Shown: positions 1 to 11,000, counted from the stretch's first letter. The stretch is 64,000 nt of DNA from DASRFR01 sp035651455 (GCA_035651455.1 DASRFR010000058.1:1-64000); one strand, 5' to 3'. Numbers and translations: made by a program. The notes: generated by a model not told the origin, from the letters alone.

Positions 1-634
1 TTTCCCGACCGCTCAAATTACAATCACCCTGCTTAAACTGGCCGCAACCTACCGGAATCGTGTGACTTAGATACAAGTTTGCCGAAAACTGCGTACCCCA
101 CCCTTGCCCCTGAAAGCGGGCCGGCACAAAAAGCGTACCCCCTGGGGCCCTCAAAGTGAGAGTGTACACAAATGCGTAGCGCCTCCAGAACCGCCTTCCA
201 GCACGGCTCGTTTTGCGTCCCCCTCCCGCGTGTGACACTGCACTCACTGTGATCGGGTTCACACTGGCACTGCGGCCCACTGTCTTCCCAGCACTTTGAT
301 CACAACCCGGACTGCCTGGACGGGCCCGTCACACCATGCTGCACGACCGGCATGGTTCCTTCCACTGACCATTTCTCATGAAGTGCCACACGCCTGCAAA
401 GCAATCCCGATAGTGTCCTCTAGCTGGCGTGAGCTGCGAGCTTTTCGGAGCAATGGTCAACCGAAAGTCACCTATTGATGAGCGACAAAGCTCGGGATCC
501 GGATGCTTGCTGAAGGGCCAGTTCCAGTGGATGCGGCCGAATGGCAAACCTAGCGATAACTCTGCATTGGAAAGCCTTTACCGTTCATATGCACTTCGCG
601 TCATTCGCAACTACCAAGTTAAAAAAGAGGGGAA
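1..634. other. Left-edge stretch with no supported gene
   Basis: The short open frames here overlap one another in several phases, have no convincing ribosome binding site and no recognisable protein motif. I see no tRNA, terminator or repeat. The 3' end serves as upstream region for the gene relic that begins at 635, whose start follows a GAGGGGAAG stretch. Confidence 0.4.
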
Positions 635-1012
635 GTGAGAAAGCAAATGAGGCGAGGATTCAGTGCGCTTTTCGCTTTTGCGGCGTTGACTTTATTCACC
701 GGGCCGGCAAGGGCCCAAACACCACAACTCAAGGAAAAGCCACCGATGTATACCTACGTCGCGAACTGGGTCGTGCCCCGTGCCAATGGGCTGATTCTGG
801 GAAGAATCAGCACAGTGATGATCTGGCCCGCACGACTGCAACATACAAGGGAGCACCGGAACACCGGTAAATGGAGCGCCACATTAACTAGGGCCGCCTA
901 TGGTATCGGCAGCCTTGTTTGTAATGTAGCGGGCGCTGTCTTGAAGACCCGGGAGGGCCCCCGCTGCTCACGCTCCCTGTTCGATTCGGGGTGGTGGGAG
1001 ATCACAACGTAG
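635..1012 (+). pseudogene. Degraded exported YVANW-type protein
   Basis: The first 28 residues form a clear Sec signal peptide (MRKQMRRGF, hydrophobic AFAALTLF, cut after ARA). The mature part begins PPMYTYVANWVVPRA, a start I recognise from exported hypothetical proteins of acidobacteria. At about 783 the sense leaves this frame. The conserved-looking continuation QWADSGKNQ is in the next frame, which itself stops at 870, and later pieces are scattered. This looks like a gene broken by at least one frameshift, not a functional 125-residue protein. Recognition of the family is from memory of its N-terminus; the function is unknown. Confidence 0.5.
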
Positions 1013-1371
1013 CCTTGACAGGGTATGAGTTTCTAAGCGGGGGTGACGGGCCACTCCGAAGCAATAGCCCTCGGCTGAGCAATAGACTTTATGCTGGTTA
1101 CATGCCTTCATCCTCGGTGCTCACACCTTGCAGCGTTTACGAAAGCAATTCGCGCGTAATTCTCATCTCTCCTGGACAATACGCTGTGTTGTCATGGAAG
1201 ACCTCCGTTGTTTTAAATGTGTTCCTTTTTGATCAGATGGGCAGCTTATCTGGGCGTACTGTCGTTTTTAGCGGCGTCAAGATGCAGCCGGGCAGGCAGG
1301 AACTAATAGCGAGTTTTGACGAACAAGCTCTGATTACGTGGGTAGCCTGGATTCCCGCTAAGCTGACTTGA
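991..1371 (+). CDS. Hypothetical protein
   Basis: A GTG-initiated frame of 126 codons ends 37 bp before the next gene, which points the same way. The composition is ordinary for a folded beta-rich protein (many S, V, G, L) and includes the phrase VFSGVKMQPGRQELIASF. No domain is recognised. The start overlaps the degraded gene upstream, so this may be the surviving 3' part of another broken gene. Confidence 0.3.
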   Translation: MVGDHNVALTGYEFLSGGDGPLRSNSPRLSNRLYAGYMPSSSVLTPCSVYESNSRVILISPGQYAVLSWKTSVVLNVFLFDQMGSLSGRTVVFSGVKMQPGRQELIASFDEQALITWVAWIPAKLT

Positions 1372-1408
1372 AATCAACAATGCGCTTTCACTTTAAAGGA
1401 GGCAAATC

Positions 1409-2263
1409 ATGGTGTCGATACCAGTAAACATACCACTCGCCGAGAAACAGATAATTGGTACTAGCGAAACGGGCGCGGGAATTGTTGGCAGCAGCGGAAG
1501 CGACTCCGGCGTACATGGTGATAGTAGGAAAGGCGCTGGAGTACAGGGGTTCGGAATTCCCGGCGTAAAGGGAGAATCCTCCATGGGCGATGGTGTATTG
1601 GGGCAGGCCGGCACTGGCGCAGGTGTGTCTGGACTCGCGGGGGGTGGTACGGGTGTATTAGGCAAGAGCACCAGTGGTAGAGGTGTATGGGGCGTTAGCG
1701 ATGGTTTTATCGCGACGGTAGGGGATAGCACGACTGGAACTGGTGTATGGGGCCACAGCATAACTGGCACCGGTGTATACGGCTGGAGCGAGCGTGGGAT
1801 TGCAGGACATTTTGAAGGTGATGTCGAGGTCACCGGAGACATCCGCCTACAAAACGGCGACTGTGCTGAAGAGTTCGAGACCGCAGATGCATTGGCTCTT
1901 GAACCAGGAACAGTGGTGGTTATAGACCAAAGTGGCTCGATGGTACAAAGCCATCAAGCATATGACAGGAAAGTCGCCGGCGTGATCTCTGGCGCTGGGG
2001 ACCTGAAACCCGGCATCGTCTTAGGCAGAAAACAATCCAGGGATAACCGAATCCCGATTGCGTTGCTTGGACAGGTTAACTGCAAAGTCGACGCCCAGTA
2101 CGGTGCCATCGAGATTGGTGATCTATTAACCACCTCTTCAACGCCAGGGCATGCCATGAAGGTTGACGATCCAATCAAAGCTTTTGGAACGGTTATTGGG
2201 AAGGCCCTTCGGACGCTAGAGTCGGGCAGAGGGTTTATTCCAATCTTGGTTGCGTTGCAGTAA
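1409..2263 (+). CDS. Glycine-repeat fibre-like protein with conserved C-terminal GDCAEEF domain
   Basis: ATG is preceded by AAAGGAGG at good spacing. Residues 15-130 are about a dozen imperfect 10-residue repeats of the form G-x-G-V-x-G-x-x-x-x (GAGVSG, GTGVLG, GRGVWG, GTGVWG, GTGVYG). This spacing suggests a beta-helical or trimeric fibre. After HFEGDVEVTGDI comes a conserved globular end starting GDCAEEF and including EPGTVVVID, AYDRKVAGVISGAGD and KAFGTVIGKAL. I know this C-terminal block from uncharacterised proteins in many environmental bacteria; its role is not known to me. No signal peptide is visible. A decayed second copy of the C-terminal block lies at 6451-6571. Confidence 0.75.
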   Translation: MVSIPVNIPLAEKQIIGTSETGAGIVGSSGSDSGVHGDSRKGAGVQGFGIPGVKGESSMGDGVLGQAGTGAGVSGLAGGGTGVLGKSTSGRGVWGVSDGFIATVGDSTTGTGVWGHSITGTGVYGWSERGIAGHFEGDVEVTGDIRLQNGDCAEEFETADALALEPGTVVVIDQSGSMVQSHQAYDRKVAGVISGAGDLKPGIVLGRKQSRDNRIPIALLGQVNCKVDAQYGAIEIGDLLTTSSTPGHAMKVDDPIKAFGTVIGKALRTLESGRGFIPILVALQ

Positions 2264-2374
2264 AGAAAGATCACGCTGCTCTCAGCAATGATGATTCGTG
2301 AGGCCTCGAACTATTGGACAAATATGCCGTCTTGCGACCCTTGACGGCACCCGCCTGCGAAAGGAGCTGGGAAT

Positions 2375-3105
2375 ATGAAAGTGTCGCCAACCGCTCAGTC
2401 ATCAAGCTCAATCAGCGTAACCTGGACCTACGACAGTGGTGACGAAATACCAGAGTTCGTCACAATAAACGAGTACGGACCAGATGGTAGGCTTCTTGCT
2501 TCGCAACCTAACCTCCCCGCACTTGGAGGAGTGGCACTGTTCACCCGCCTTAGTCCAAACACTCCTTACCGGTATCAATGGCGTGGTGCCTTCCCATCAA
2601 ATTCTCGTGGTGCAGCGAACTTTGTCTGCCAAGATCCCGCGGATGCTGCCCAAGTACTGACGCTTGCTCAAAAGCCTGCGCCGCCGCCACCTCCACCTAC
2701 GCCATCTCCCGGCAAGGACGCAAGTCCCGTGACCAACATACAAGCCCGAGCACTGCCTTTCGGGAAGATAAAGGTCTCTTGGGATCCTGCCGTCATAACT
2801 ACTCGGGGTTGTTTGTACATCGGTTCAAAGCCAATATCGATCAGTTCGCTGCACAGGTTTTGAACGCAAATGACTTTATGCATATCGGACCTTTTGTGAA
2901 CTACGCTACATACGGATATTCCATTTGGACGACCTTTGACAGCGTCGTTTTTCAGGTGTCTTCTTCGAGCGACGTGGTTTATCCAGGATGGTTTGTTCTG
3001 AAAGACTTCCTCCCGGCCACTTTTGATCCCAGTGGAGGGATCAAGCACTTGTTACCCAATGACCATCCATCCGTGAGTATGCGGAAAATAATAAGTGACC
3101 AGTAG
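2375..3105 (+). pseudogene. Fibronectin type III-like protein, frameshifted
   Basis: It starts after AAAGGAGCTGGGAAT. Residues 1-90 resemble a fibronectin type III fold (SSSISVTWTYD, LSPNTPYRYQWR). A proline linker follows (PAPPPPPPTPSPG), then the beginning of a second such domain (VTNIQARALPFGKIKVSWDPA). At about 2800 the frame is lost and stops at 2863. The sense continues in another frame from GLFVHRFKANID to a stop at 3105. One indel is enough to explain this, so it is either a recent pseudogene or a sequencing error. The role is unknown; such domains are typical of exported carbohydrate- or protein-binding modules. Confidence 0.5.
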
Positions 3106-3261
3106 TCGCAAGTTCCACAATTAGGACTTTCATGCTAAGTCTCCGCGACAACCGGCTACGTGTACGGGCGAATGCAAAAACATTGACGACTCATGGTCGA
3201 GGCCATCGCCTAAAAACTGAGTGTGTGAACCGAATGATCCACCGTAGTTGTCACGACTTAT

Positions 3262-6200
3262 GTGAGCAGTAAGCATGGTCCTGTGGGAGGCCACGTGAGT
3301 ATATCTGAGAACACACGACACAACGTCCAACGGTCAAAAGAGGTTAACAAGAAAGCAGCCCGCTTGACTCCGGATGCGGTAGCGCTGCGCGCTAGCGAGA
3401 CAACGACCAAACCAGTTTCGTGGGAGGTTAACCTTGAATTAGCGAACACGGGCGTGACGGTCAAGCTTCCACCTGGTGCACGGACGTTTAAACAACAGAG
3501 GCAAAGTGGTGCACAGAAGTCAGAAAGCAATAAAACTCTAAGCCCGACCACTTGGAAACCGGACATACTGGTACGCCCCAAGCAAAAGTGCCCAGTCGAC
3601 TTAAATCAGCTCATCGGTATTCTTGTTTTGGGGGTTTTTATCTGTGTTCCTTCTGTTGCGCAGGATGTTCTTACACAGCATAACGACAACTTTCGGACAG
3701 GTGCCATGCTGGATGAATCCGTGCTTAATACGTCTAACGTAAATAGCACATCCTTTGGCAAGTTATATACGCGATACGTTGATGGGGATATCTATGCACA
3801 ACCGCTGTACGTCACGGACGTTGATATTCCGGGAAAAGGAAAACGAAACGTTTTATACGTCGTCACCGTAAAGAACAATGTTTATGCCTTCGACGCGGAC
3901 AACTACGATCCGAATCCGGCGGCTGGGGTTTTATGGGGTCCTTATCATCTCGGCGAACCCGAGCAAGGGAGACGGAACACGAACGGCGACTGGCCGTCGT
4001 ACCAAACATGCGCGAGCGCAAGTTACTACGGGATTACCAGTACTCCGGTCATCGACGTGGCCAACGGTTGGCTCTATCTCGTCGCCAAAACTATCGACCC
4101 GCAGAAGCAATTCCACCAGATGCTCCATCGGCTTGATATCCGTACAGGCTCGGGAGCAAACCCCACGCCAAACAATGTGCCGCGCGAGATCGTATATCCA
4201 GATCCAACAAACCCGCAGATTGTCGCTGACTACGGAAGCTTCAATCCCGGACAGTTGAACCGTGCAGGCTTACTTCTTTCACAGGGCGTGTTGTACATCG
4301 CGTTTGCGGGGCATTGCGATTTTACCGTGGGCGGAGATACGCACGGTTGGGTCATGGGCTACGATGCGCGCACACTCACGCAAGTAGGCGCATTTAATAC
4401 GACCCCCCACGACAAGCGCGGCGGTATCTGGCAATCGGGCAATGGTCTGGCAGCAGATCGCCACGGCAATGTGTATTTTGCAACGGGCAACATGGGGAAT
4501 TTGGGCGAGAATAGGCCAATGCCTCATAGCTTAACTGATTTTAGTCAAAGCATTGTGAGAATGGGTCCCAGTCTGGCTGGGCCCCCCGTTGTGTTTCCGC
4601 CGCGTACGGAGCCCGCGCCATGGTATCTCGATTATCACCGGCTAGATTCGCAGGATCTCGACCTGACGTCCAGTGGGCCATTGCTCATGCCGGAAGTCGA
4701 AAATGGTGATTTGGTCGGAGGCGGTAAGACAGGGCGTCTCTACCTGCTGGATCGGGCATCGATGGCACTAAAGCAAACTTTTCGGAGCACCGTTAACAAT
4801 TCCGCTGTGGCAGCAGACTCGCCTGAAACGCCGGAGAATTGTACTTACGGCCCCGATCACTATGGAAACGGAACCCAAGATCCAAATAGTCATGGTGAGA
4901 CGCTGTGTCCACATATACATTCGGGGCTGGTGTACTGGCATGGCCCTGAAGGTAATATCGCACGTGTCTACGTGTCCGGTGAGCGAGACTACCTGCGAGC
5001 ATATCGCTATGATGTTACGAGGGCAGCATTTGTAAACGCGACAGGCAAGCCATTCGGTTCCGCCGATGACCTGACCGGGCCTGACCTTGCAACCCGCGAC
5101 AACATACTCATGCCGCTGCGAGATCCGAACGATGGCTCGCGGATTATGCCCGGAGCAACGCTTTCGCTGTCAGCTGACGGTAACCGCGCCGGTTCTGGGA
5201 TCCTGTGGGCTACGATGGTATTGCGCGACAATGCTGAATACAAGAATGTATATGGTATTCTCCGCGCATTTGACGCTCTCACTCTTCGGGAGCTCTGGAA
5301 TAGCGGCGCAGATCAATTCGGCGCTGAATTCCTTGGCAAACACGCAAAGTACGCGCCGCCGACAATCGCCGGTGGCAAGGTTTTCGTACCGACATTCTCC
5401 AATCGCTTGGTGGTATATGGGCCTCTTTCGCGGCGGCGAGGATTTGTCGCTCCGTGGCAAGAGTGGGCTGACATTGGAGCACCAAATTTGAATCCTCCGA
5501 TCATTCCCGCGCAAGCTCCAATCACACCGGTCGCTCGCGATGCCAACCATATGGACTTGTATCTTGCCGACGTGAACGGCGCTGTTCTCAATGGTGGCTC
5601 GTGGACAGCAGGAGACCAGTGGCACGATGGTTATTCGGTCACATCGACATCTTTTGTTTCGCCCGGTGCACCTGTGGCTGCGCTCTCACGGGAGCCAAGC
5701 ACAGTAGATCTGTACGTGGTTCGCAATGACGGGTCAGTCTGGAACGCGGCGTGGTGGTCCTCTCAATCGAACGATGGTCAATGGAACGCTGGGTACCCAA
5801 TTCCCGGAGCGGGAGCTGGATTCGCAATCTCTGGGGCACCGATCACCGCCGTCGCCCGCACTTCGGATGTCGTCGACCTCTATGTGGTACGGTCGGATGG
5901 GTCAGTATGGAACGCGGGCTGGTGGAGTGGTCAACCCAGCAACCAGTGGCACTCCGGCTACCAGATACCAGGTGCGGGGCCAAACTTTGCACGACCGGGG
6001 ACTCGGGTAGCTGTGGTCAACCGTACTCCTAACATGACAGACCTCTATGTCGTGCGTACCGACGGATCGATTTGGAATGCAGGATGGTGGTCCTCTCAAT
6101 CGAACAATGGTCAATGGAATCAGGGCTACAGGGTCGGTTTGTCGATGCACGTCGATCCAGGTGCCGAGATTAGCGTTTTGACGCGAAACGCTGATCATGT

Positions 6201-6267
6201 TGACCTTTTCGTATCGGGAAAGAACGGACAGATCTTCAGTCCGTGGTGGGACGCCACCGTGCGATGA
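3262..6267 (+). CDS. Exported beta-propeller protein: PQQ-like repeats plus lectin-like C-terminal repeats
   Basis: The 1001-codon frame opens at GTG 3262. Residues 1-112 look unordered. A hydrophobic export segment (LIGILVLGVFICVPSVAQ) lies only at about 116-133, followed by the mature start DVLTQHNDNFRTGAML. Residues 135-710 form a PQQ-type propeller (VLYVVTVKNNVYAFDADN, DLTSSGPLLMPE, GGKTGRLYLLDR). Residues 745-1000 hold four to five repeats with DLYVVRSDGSVWNAGWW, like PLL-type sugar-binding propellers. No ATG, GTG or TTG lies just before the export segment, so either the long N-terminus is real or an upstream change has altered the start. Probably a cell-surface or secreted binding protein; no enzymatic activity is claimed. 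Confidence 0.7.
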   Translation: MSSKHGPVGGHVSISENTRHNVQRSKEVNKKAARLTPDAVALRASETTTKPVSWEVNLELANTGVTVKLPPGARTFKQQRQSGAQKSESNKTLSPTTWKPDILVRPKQKCPVDLNQLIGILVLGVFICVPSVAQDVLTQHNDNFRTGAMLDESVLNTSNVNSTSFGKLYTRYVDGDIYAQPLYVTDVDIPGKGKRNVLYVVTVKNNVYAFDADNYDPNPAAGVLWGPYHLGEPEQGRRNTNGDWPSYQTCASASYYGITSTPVIDVANGWLYLVAKTIDPQKQFHQMLHRLDIRTGSGANPTPNNVPREIVYPDPTNPQIVADYGSFNPGQLNRAGLLLSQGVLYIAFAGHCDFTVGGDTHGWVMGYDARTLTQVGAFNTTPHDKRGGIWQSGNGLAADRHGNVYFATGNMGNLGENRPMPHSLTDFSQSIVRMGPSLAGPPVVFPPRTEPAPWYLDYHRLDSQDLDLTSSGPLLMPEVENGDLVGGGKTGRLYLLDRASMALKQTFRSTVNNSAVAADSPETPENCTYGPDHYGNGTQDPNSHGETLCPHIHSGLVYWHGPEGNIARVYVSGERDYLRAYRYDVTRAAFVNATGKPFGSADDLTGPDLATRDNILMPLRDPNDGSRIMPGATLSLSADGNRAGSGILWATMVLRDNAEYKNVYGILRAFDALTLRELWNSGADQFGAEFLGKHAKYAPPTIAGGKVFVPTFSNRLVVYGPLSRRRGFVAPWQEWADIGAPNLNPPIIPAQAPITPVARDANHMDLYLADVNGAVLNGGSWTAGDQWHDGYSVTSTSFVSPGAPVAALSREPSTVDLYVVRNDGSVWNAAWWSSQSNDGQWNAGYPIPGAGAGFAISGAPITAVARTSDVVDLYVVRSDGSVWNAGWWSGQPSNQWHSGYQIPGAGPNFARPGTRVAVVNRTPNMTDLYVVRTDGSIWNAGWWSSQSNNGQWNQGYRVGLSMHVDPGAEISVLTRNADHVDLFVSGKNGQIFSPWWDATVR

Positions 6268-6328
6268 CTGGCTGAAACCGCCTCTAAAGTGCGCAACAAT
6301 TTGGCGCAGAGTCATAAGGAGGGATTAA

Positions 6329-6379
6329 ATGCGAATACGCAATGCCATTTCGTTCATGCTATGGCTGGTTCGCATCTAG
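6329..6379 (+). pseudogene. Truncated signal-peptide leader
   Basis: A strong ribosome binding site (AAGGAGG, 6 bp spacing) precedes ATG and 16 codons reading MRIRNAISFMLWLVRI, then TAG. This is the start of an exported protein cut short. No continuation is clear in the other frames. Confidence 0.35.
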
Positions 6380-6450
6380 TCCGACCAACCTCTGGCGCCG
6401 CTCAAACACTAACCGTTAATCCAGCTGCTTAATTCTCAGGACCGAAGGGG

Positions 6451-6571
6451 GCCGGTCACCTCATGAAAGCGACGAACAGAGAAGCCCCGTTTGGCAAGGT
6501 GATCGGAAGAGCGCTGCGCCCTCTAGCAAGTGGCGTTCGCCCTAATACCTATTCTCATCTCGTGGCAATGA
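6451..6571 (+). pseudogene. Relic of the GDCAEEF-family C-terminus
   Basis: Translated in the frame of 6463, the sequence reads AGHLMKATNREAPFGKVIGR then ALRPLASG. This matches the end of the protein at 1409-2263 (GHAMKVDDPIKAFGTVIGKAL, then RTLESG). A one-base shift near 6541 then gives LIPILISWQ-stop, matching FIPILVALQ-stop. It is therefore the 3' remnant of a second member of that family, not an intergenic spacer. Confidence 0.7.
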
Positions 6572-6610
6572 ATCGATGTGGCGTGAGTCCCGCGCCCGCA
6601 GGGAGCCGTA

Positions 6611-7900
6611 ATGTCGAGTCTACGGTCTACTAACTATGTAACCTATGTTCGTACGCAGCCTAGAACTGTTCGCGCAATGGCAAGCGCTGCCGGGCTCCCA
6701 GATCCGCGGAATCCGTTGCAGACTTCAATAGGCGAACTTGAAAGCCTTTTAGGTCCTGCAGAATACAAGCCCAGTCCGTTCTACGCCATTGCTCACAATA
6801 CGAATTCGATCGAAGACGTAAGGACCGCCCTAGACGCCGGGTACGCGAACGCCATCGAGGTGGATGTCACTGCCTACGAGGGTCGGCTGAACGAGCTGTG
6901 CATCGGTCACGAAGGACCTGTGGGAGATGGGACCGGGGATTTCGATGACCCGCGATTGAGTGACTTCCTGACCGATCTTGCCGATTTGGCAAAGTTGCGC
7001 AATGAACTGGCCCTAGTCGTTTTTGATTGCAAGCCACCCGCGGCAACGCGGGAGAATGGCCTGACCTTGCGCGACACGATCCGGACGCACCTAACCGCGG
7101 TCGTTCCTGTCAACGTGATTATCTCCGTCGGAAACATAACTGACGTCACTCCCTATCGGTTGAAGGGCACCACAATGTTCGATGAGATTACAAGCAATCT
7201 GGGCCCAAGAGAAGGCTTGATGATAGACGCACAGGATCAGCCGATCGAAGTGTCATCCTTTTTTGCGCTTAGAGGCGTTGATCGCCGCTGTTATGGTTAC
7301 GGAACGTCGTTCGGTGAGGAAGGAACCGCGGATTACCGCACTCCGCTCCAGGCAGCATGTTGGATGCGAGCAGCACGCGGCGAGTTCCGGTTCATCTATG
7401 CGTGGACGGTGAACGACGTTGAAGACCAGAAAGAGTACATGCGAATTGGAGTGGACGGCATCATCTCAGATCAAAACTACCTAACTCAACTATATCTTGA
7501 GACAGGAAGCGCTGGACTAGCGCGACGAACCGACAACCCGTTCATGCCGGCAATGGCTTCTTATGGCCTCATGGTTCACACCGGCAACGTGCATAACGGA
7601 GGCACTGACGCCAATATCACGTTCACACTCCACGGCAGAGATGGAAATGCGAGCATGACTGTCGACACATCTCTCTCCGGACGCATGGAGCGCGACGGCA
7701 TAAACCTCCTAGTTCTCAACAGCCGGGATCTTGGAGAACTCCACGCCATGTCGGTGCAACGGGATGACAGTGGGAATGCACCAGATTGGTACCTAGACAC
7801 CGTGACGATCGAGAGCTTTCGATACCAAGTGAAAAAACACGTCGTCTTTAACTGCTGGATCGACAGCACTGCCGTGTTCACAGGCCAGGTAAGCGCATAG
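6611..7900 (+). CDS. Sphingomyelinase D/phospholipase D-like enzyme with C-terminal PLAT domain
   Basis: Residues 57-300 have the glycerophosphodiesterase TIM-barrel fold in its sphingomyelinase D form. H62 is in YAIAHNTNSI, E83 and D85 in AIEVDV, H100 in CIGHEG, D139 and K141 in FDCKPP, and a late WTVND motif is present. The order and spacing match the two catalytic histidines, metal-binding E/D/D and the lysine of spider-toxin and bacterial phospholipase D enzymes. Such enzymes split the head group from sphingomyelin or lysophospholipids, often forming cyclic phosphates. Residues about 320-429 (VHTGNVHNGGTDANITFTLH) are a PLAT/LH2 lipid-binding domain. ATG follows GGGAGCC. No signal peptide is visible. 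Substrate is inferred, not shown. Confidence 0.75.
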   Translation: MSSLRSTNYVTYVRTQPRTVRAMASAAGLPDPRNPLQTSIGELESLLGPAEYKPSPFYAIAHNTNSIEDVRTALDAGYANAIEVDVTAYEGRLNELCIGHEGPVGDGTGDFDDPRLSDFLTDLADLAKLRNELALVVFDCKPPAATRENGLTLRDTIRTHLTAVVPVNVIISVGNITDVTPYRLKGTTMFDEITSNLGPREGLMIDAQDQPIEVSSFFALRGVDRRCYGYGTSFGEEGTADYRTPLQAACWMRAARGEFRFIYAWTVNDVEDQKEYMRIGVDGIISDQNYLTQLYLETGSAGLARRTDNPFMPAMASYGLMVHTGNVHNGGTDANITFTLHGRDGNASMTVDTSLSGRMERDGINLLVLNSRDLGELHAMSVQRDDSGNAPDWYLDTVTIESFRYQVKKHVVFNCWIDSTAVFTGQVSA

Positions 7901-8001
7901 GTCCAGCGGACACCTTTGAATCAGCTTACGTGTATGGTACGACTGGGCGTTGCGAACCCAGAAATCAGACAGTCGTCTAGCAACTTTTGGAGTGAGATAT
8001 T

Positions 8002-11000
8002 ATGCGAATCCCCCTTCGACTCTTCTCGATCGCCAGCCGTCTAGTTGTGGCGCTCATGAGCACAAGCATGTTAATACAACCGGGAGTCGCACATGCTCAG
8101 GATCCACCAGAGACACCCAACGATTTCGCGATTCGAATGCCTTGGATTATTCCTCACAACCCCTTGGACGCTTCTTACACATTCGACACGCGAGCATCCG
8201 CTCTCTTAAGATTTGCGGGGTGTCGCGCCAATGATTCAACGTACAGGGGGGTGTTTAATTCCGACTTTTCCGACAATCTTGAGGGATGGGGGCGGGACGC
8301 CCTCGCGAAGCTGGCATATGCAGGCCTGTGCACGGGAAGTCCGTCGGAAGTGACCGAACGATATAGAGCCGTCGACTTACGACTATCCCAGCTTAGTATT
8401 CCGTCCGATTTGCGCTTGGGCACTAGCATCGGCAAAACAACTTACGGACCTGTTGCAGTGGAGCGCAAGGGTGAGCTTGATACAGGACTTAAAGAACTGA
8501 TCCCGATCGCGTACCTGTACAAAGACAAACTTCCAATGTCCTATGCCCATCTCCTCGACGTCTTGGCGCGTGCAGTGGCTGACAACGGACTTATAATAGG
8601 CTCGCCTCCGACCTTCATTGTGGATGTAGGGAAAGTCGATACCGGCATCGGAGTGGTAGGGCATGTGAACACTCCTGAAACAGAAAATCACACGCTGCTG
8701 GAATTATCCGAGCAATATCTTGTCAACCAATTGTTGAATCGGGAATATGCCCAATCTTGTAATTCTACCGTCGCTGGATGCCTGTACCCTCCCGGAACAA
8801 GCAAATTGTGGACGAATATGCAGGTTCACGATTATCTGATGAAGGATCTCAGAGGCATACTGACCAGCGATTTTTTCGAGTATAACTCAAAACCCTACCA
8901 ACATTATGCCCTGTACGCAATGGAAAATCTGGCCGACTTCGCAGAGGACGCCGACGTGGCTACTGCTTCGCGTATGGTGCTGGACTTCGAGGCAGCAAAG
9001 TTCGCGGCCTCCAGTAGCCTTCTCCGGCGAAGTTCTCCGTACCGACGTAGAGGGTCGCACGAGGGCCACTTCCTCACGGGCAGCTACGAGGACGAACAGA
9101 CTTGTCGATTCTATCTCTACTCAGGCCAGTTACAAGCTGCTTACTCGAATGGCACGTACAACGCAAATGGCGGTTGTATCTCAGCTTTGCGTGAAGCGAT
9201 CGGAACATATCGTGTCCCAACCCCGATTCTCAGCATCGCAATTGACAAAAGCATGCCGTACTTACAAACGTTCTCAGGGGGTCCAAGCTACTTCGCGGGC
9301 TTGTTTCGAAGGGAAGACGTTAACTTCGGCCACCCCGTTTATGGACCTGTGGAAATTTACGACAACGAGGGGCCCTTTCTTATCGCCGCTGGCGGCATTC
9401 CCCAGGCCAATGGGCTCCCGGCGTATTTGTCGGGGTCACTCGTGGACATTGGGGCGTGGGCGCAATCCGCGTGGCCGTATACAAGCCCCGACAAGACAAG
9501 TGGGCCTTCCCCAACCATCCGATACAGCGTAGACGAAGAGGATACAGGCATCTCGCTGCCGACAATACTTATTCCATATGATGCTTCCGGTAACCCTACT
9601 GCAATGCAGCCCGCGGTTGATCGAGCTCAATTCATACAGATTCGGGGCATTGGTCATCACGATCTTAATCTCTGTGTGGCTCCAAACTTTGCATGCGGGA
9701 AGAATCCAACAATGCCCAAAGGTCTCGCCGGCAATTTTATTGCCGGATCATGGAAGTTTGGCATTCTCCCGAGCCAACCTGTTAAAACTTACGTGGCGAT
9801 GCTCACGATATCACCGAACCTTGTTTATCACCGAGACGGGATTCTAGCATTTTCTCAAGCCGGGCCGCTGCTCGCCGTCGCCGCCCCCTATCAAATAGGG
9901 TTGTTCGAAGCCGAACCGGAAAACAAGTTTCCGAATTACACCGCCTTCCGGCAAAGCGTGATGAGAAGCAATCCGCGAGGCGCCGACTTGATATTAGAAC
10001 AGCGTTACTCGGTGGTTGCCCAACCCGATAACTCCTACGCTAGTGAGTTTGCTCATGAGCTCTGTATTCCTTGGCGTCAAAAGGGAACGTGCGACGTCGT
10101 AATGGGTTGGGCCGGTGACTACACCACCACAGACGGAGCGGTTCTACACTTCAATATTCCAGCCTCAACCGAGGGTTTCACTCCCGTTCTCTACCCCATT
10201 TCGGGGTCGGACACTCGTCTCCCGAATACTTATTTTGGGACATGGAACCTTGCAGATGGTCCTATTCAGTCCAACCATACGGGACTGACCGTCATTACGA
10301 GCCCAGTAGATGGGACTTCTTGCCGACTAGATATCACAGATATACACAATCCCCAGCGATCCTGCGGCGGTCCAAAGTATTCCCCTACGCACAGCGGCTT
10401 CATGATCCAGAGCACTTACGGTAAGCAGGGGAATTTCGAAATAGTGATTCCCAAGGGCGAGCGTCTGGTGCATTACTGGCGGGACAACGACGCAGCAGGT
10501 TTTCCAGATTGGCGGGACAACGACGCAGCAGGTTTCCCATGGCATGCAGGAAGTGAGATTAAGGGCGTGTCCAACAAAAGTGGGATAACTGCAGAGACGG
10601 TCAAGGGCGCCACTCTGCTGCAAAGCACCTTCGGTGGCAATCTCGAAGTCTTGGCTTGGCTCCATACGACACGCAGCGAAGTCATGGGTACGGATGGATC
10701 GAAGGTTGCATCAGACTATCTGGTTCATTATGTCAGAGATGCAACTACCATGAAGTGGTCCGGACCGGGCCTAGTCGTAGCTGATGGCAAGCTTATTGAA
10801 GGAGTGACAGCTACACCCGCATTCATCCAGAGCACGGTAGGTAGACAAGGAAATTTTGAAATGGTTGTTCCGCAAGGCGAGCGCCTGGTCCATTACTGGC
10901 GGGACAACGACGCAGCAGGTTTCCCATGGCATGCAGGAAGTGAGATTAAGGGCGCGTCCAACAAAAGTGGGACAACTGCAGAGACGGTCAAGGGCGCCAC

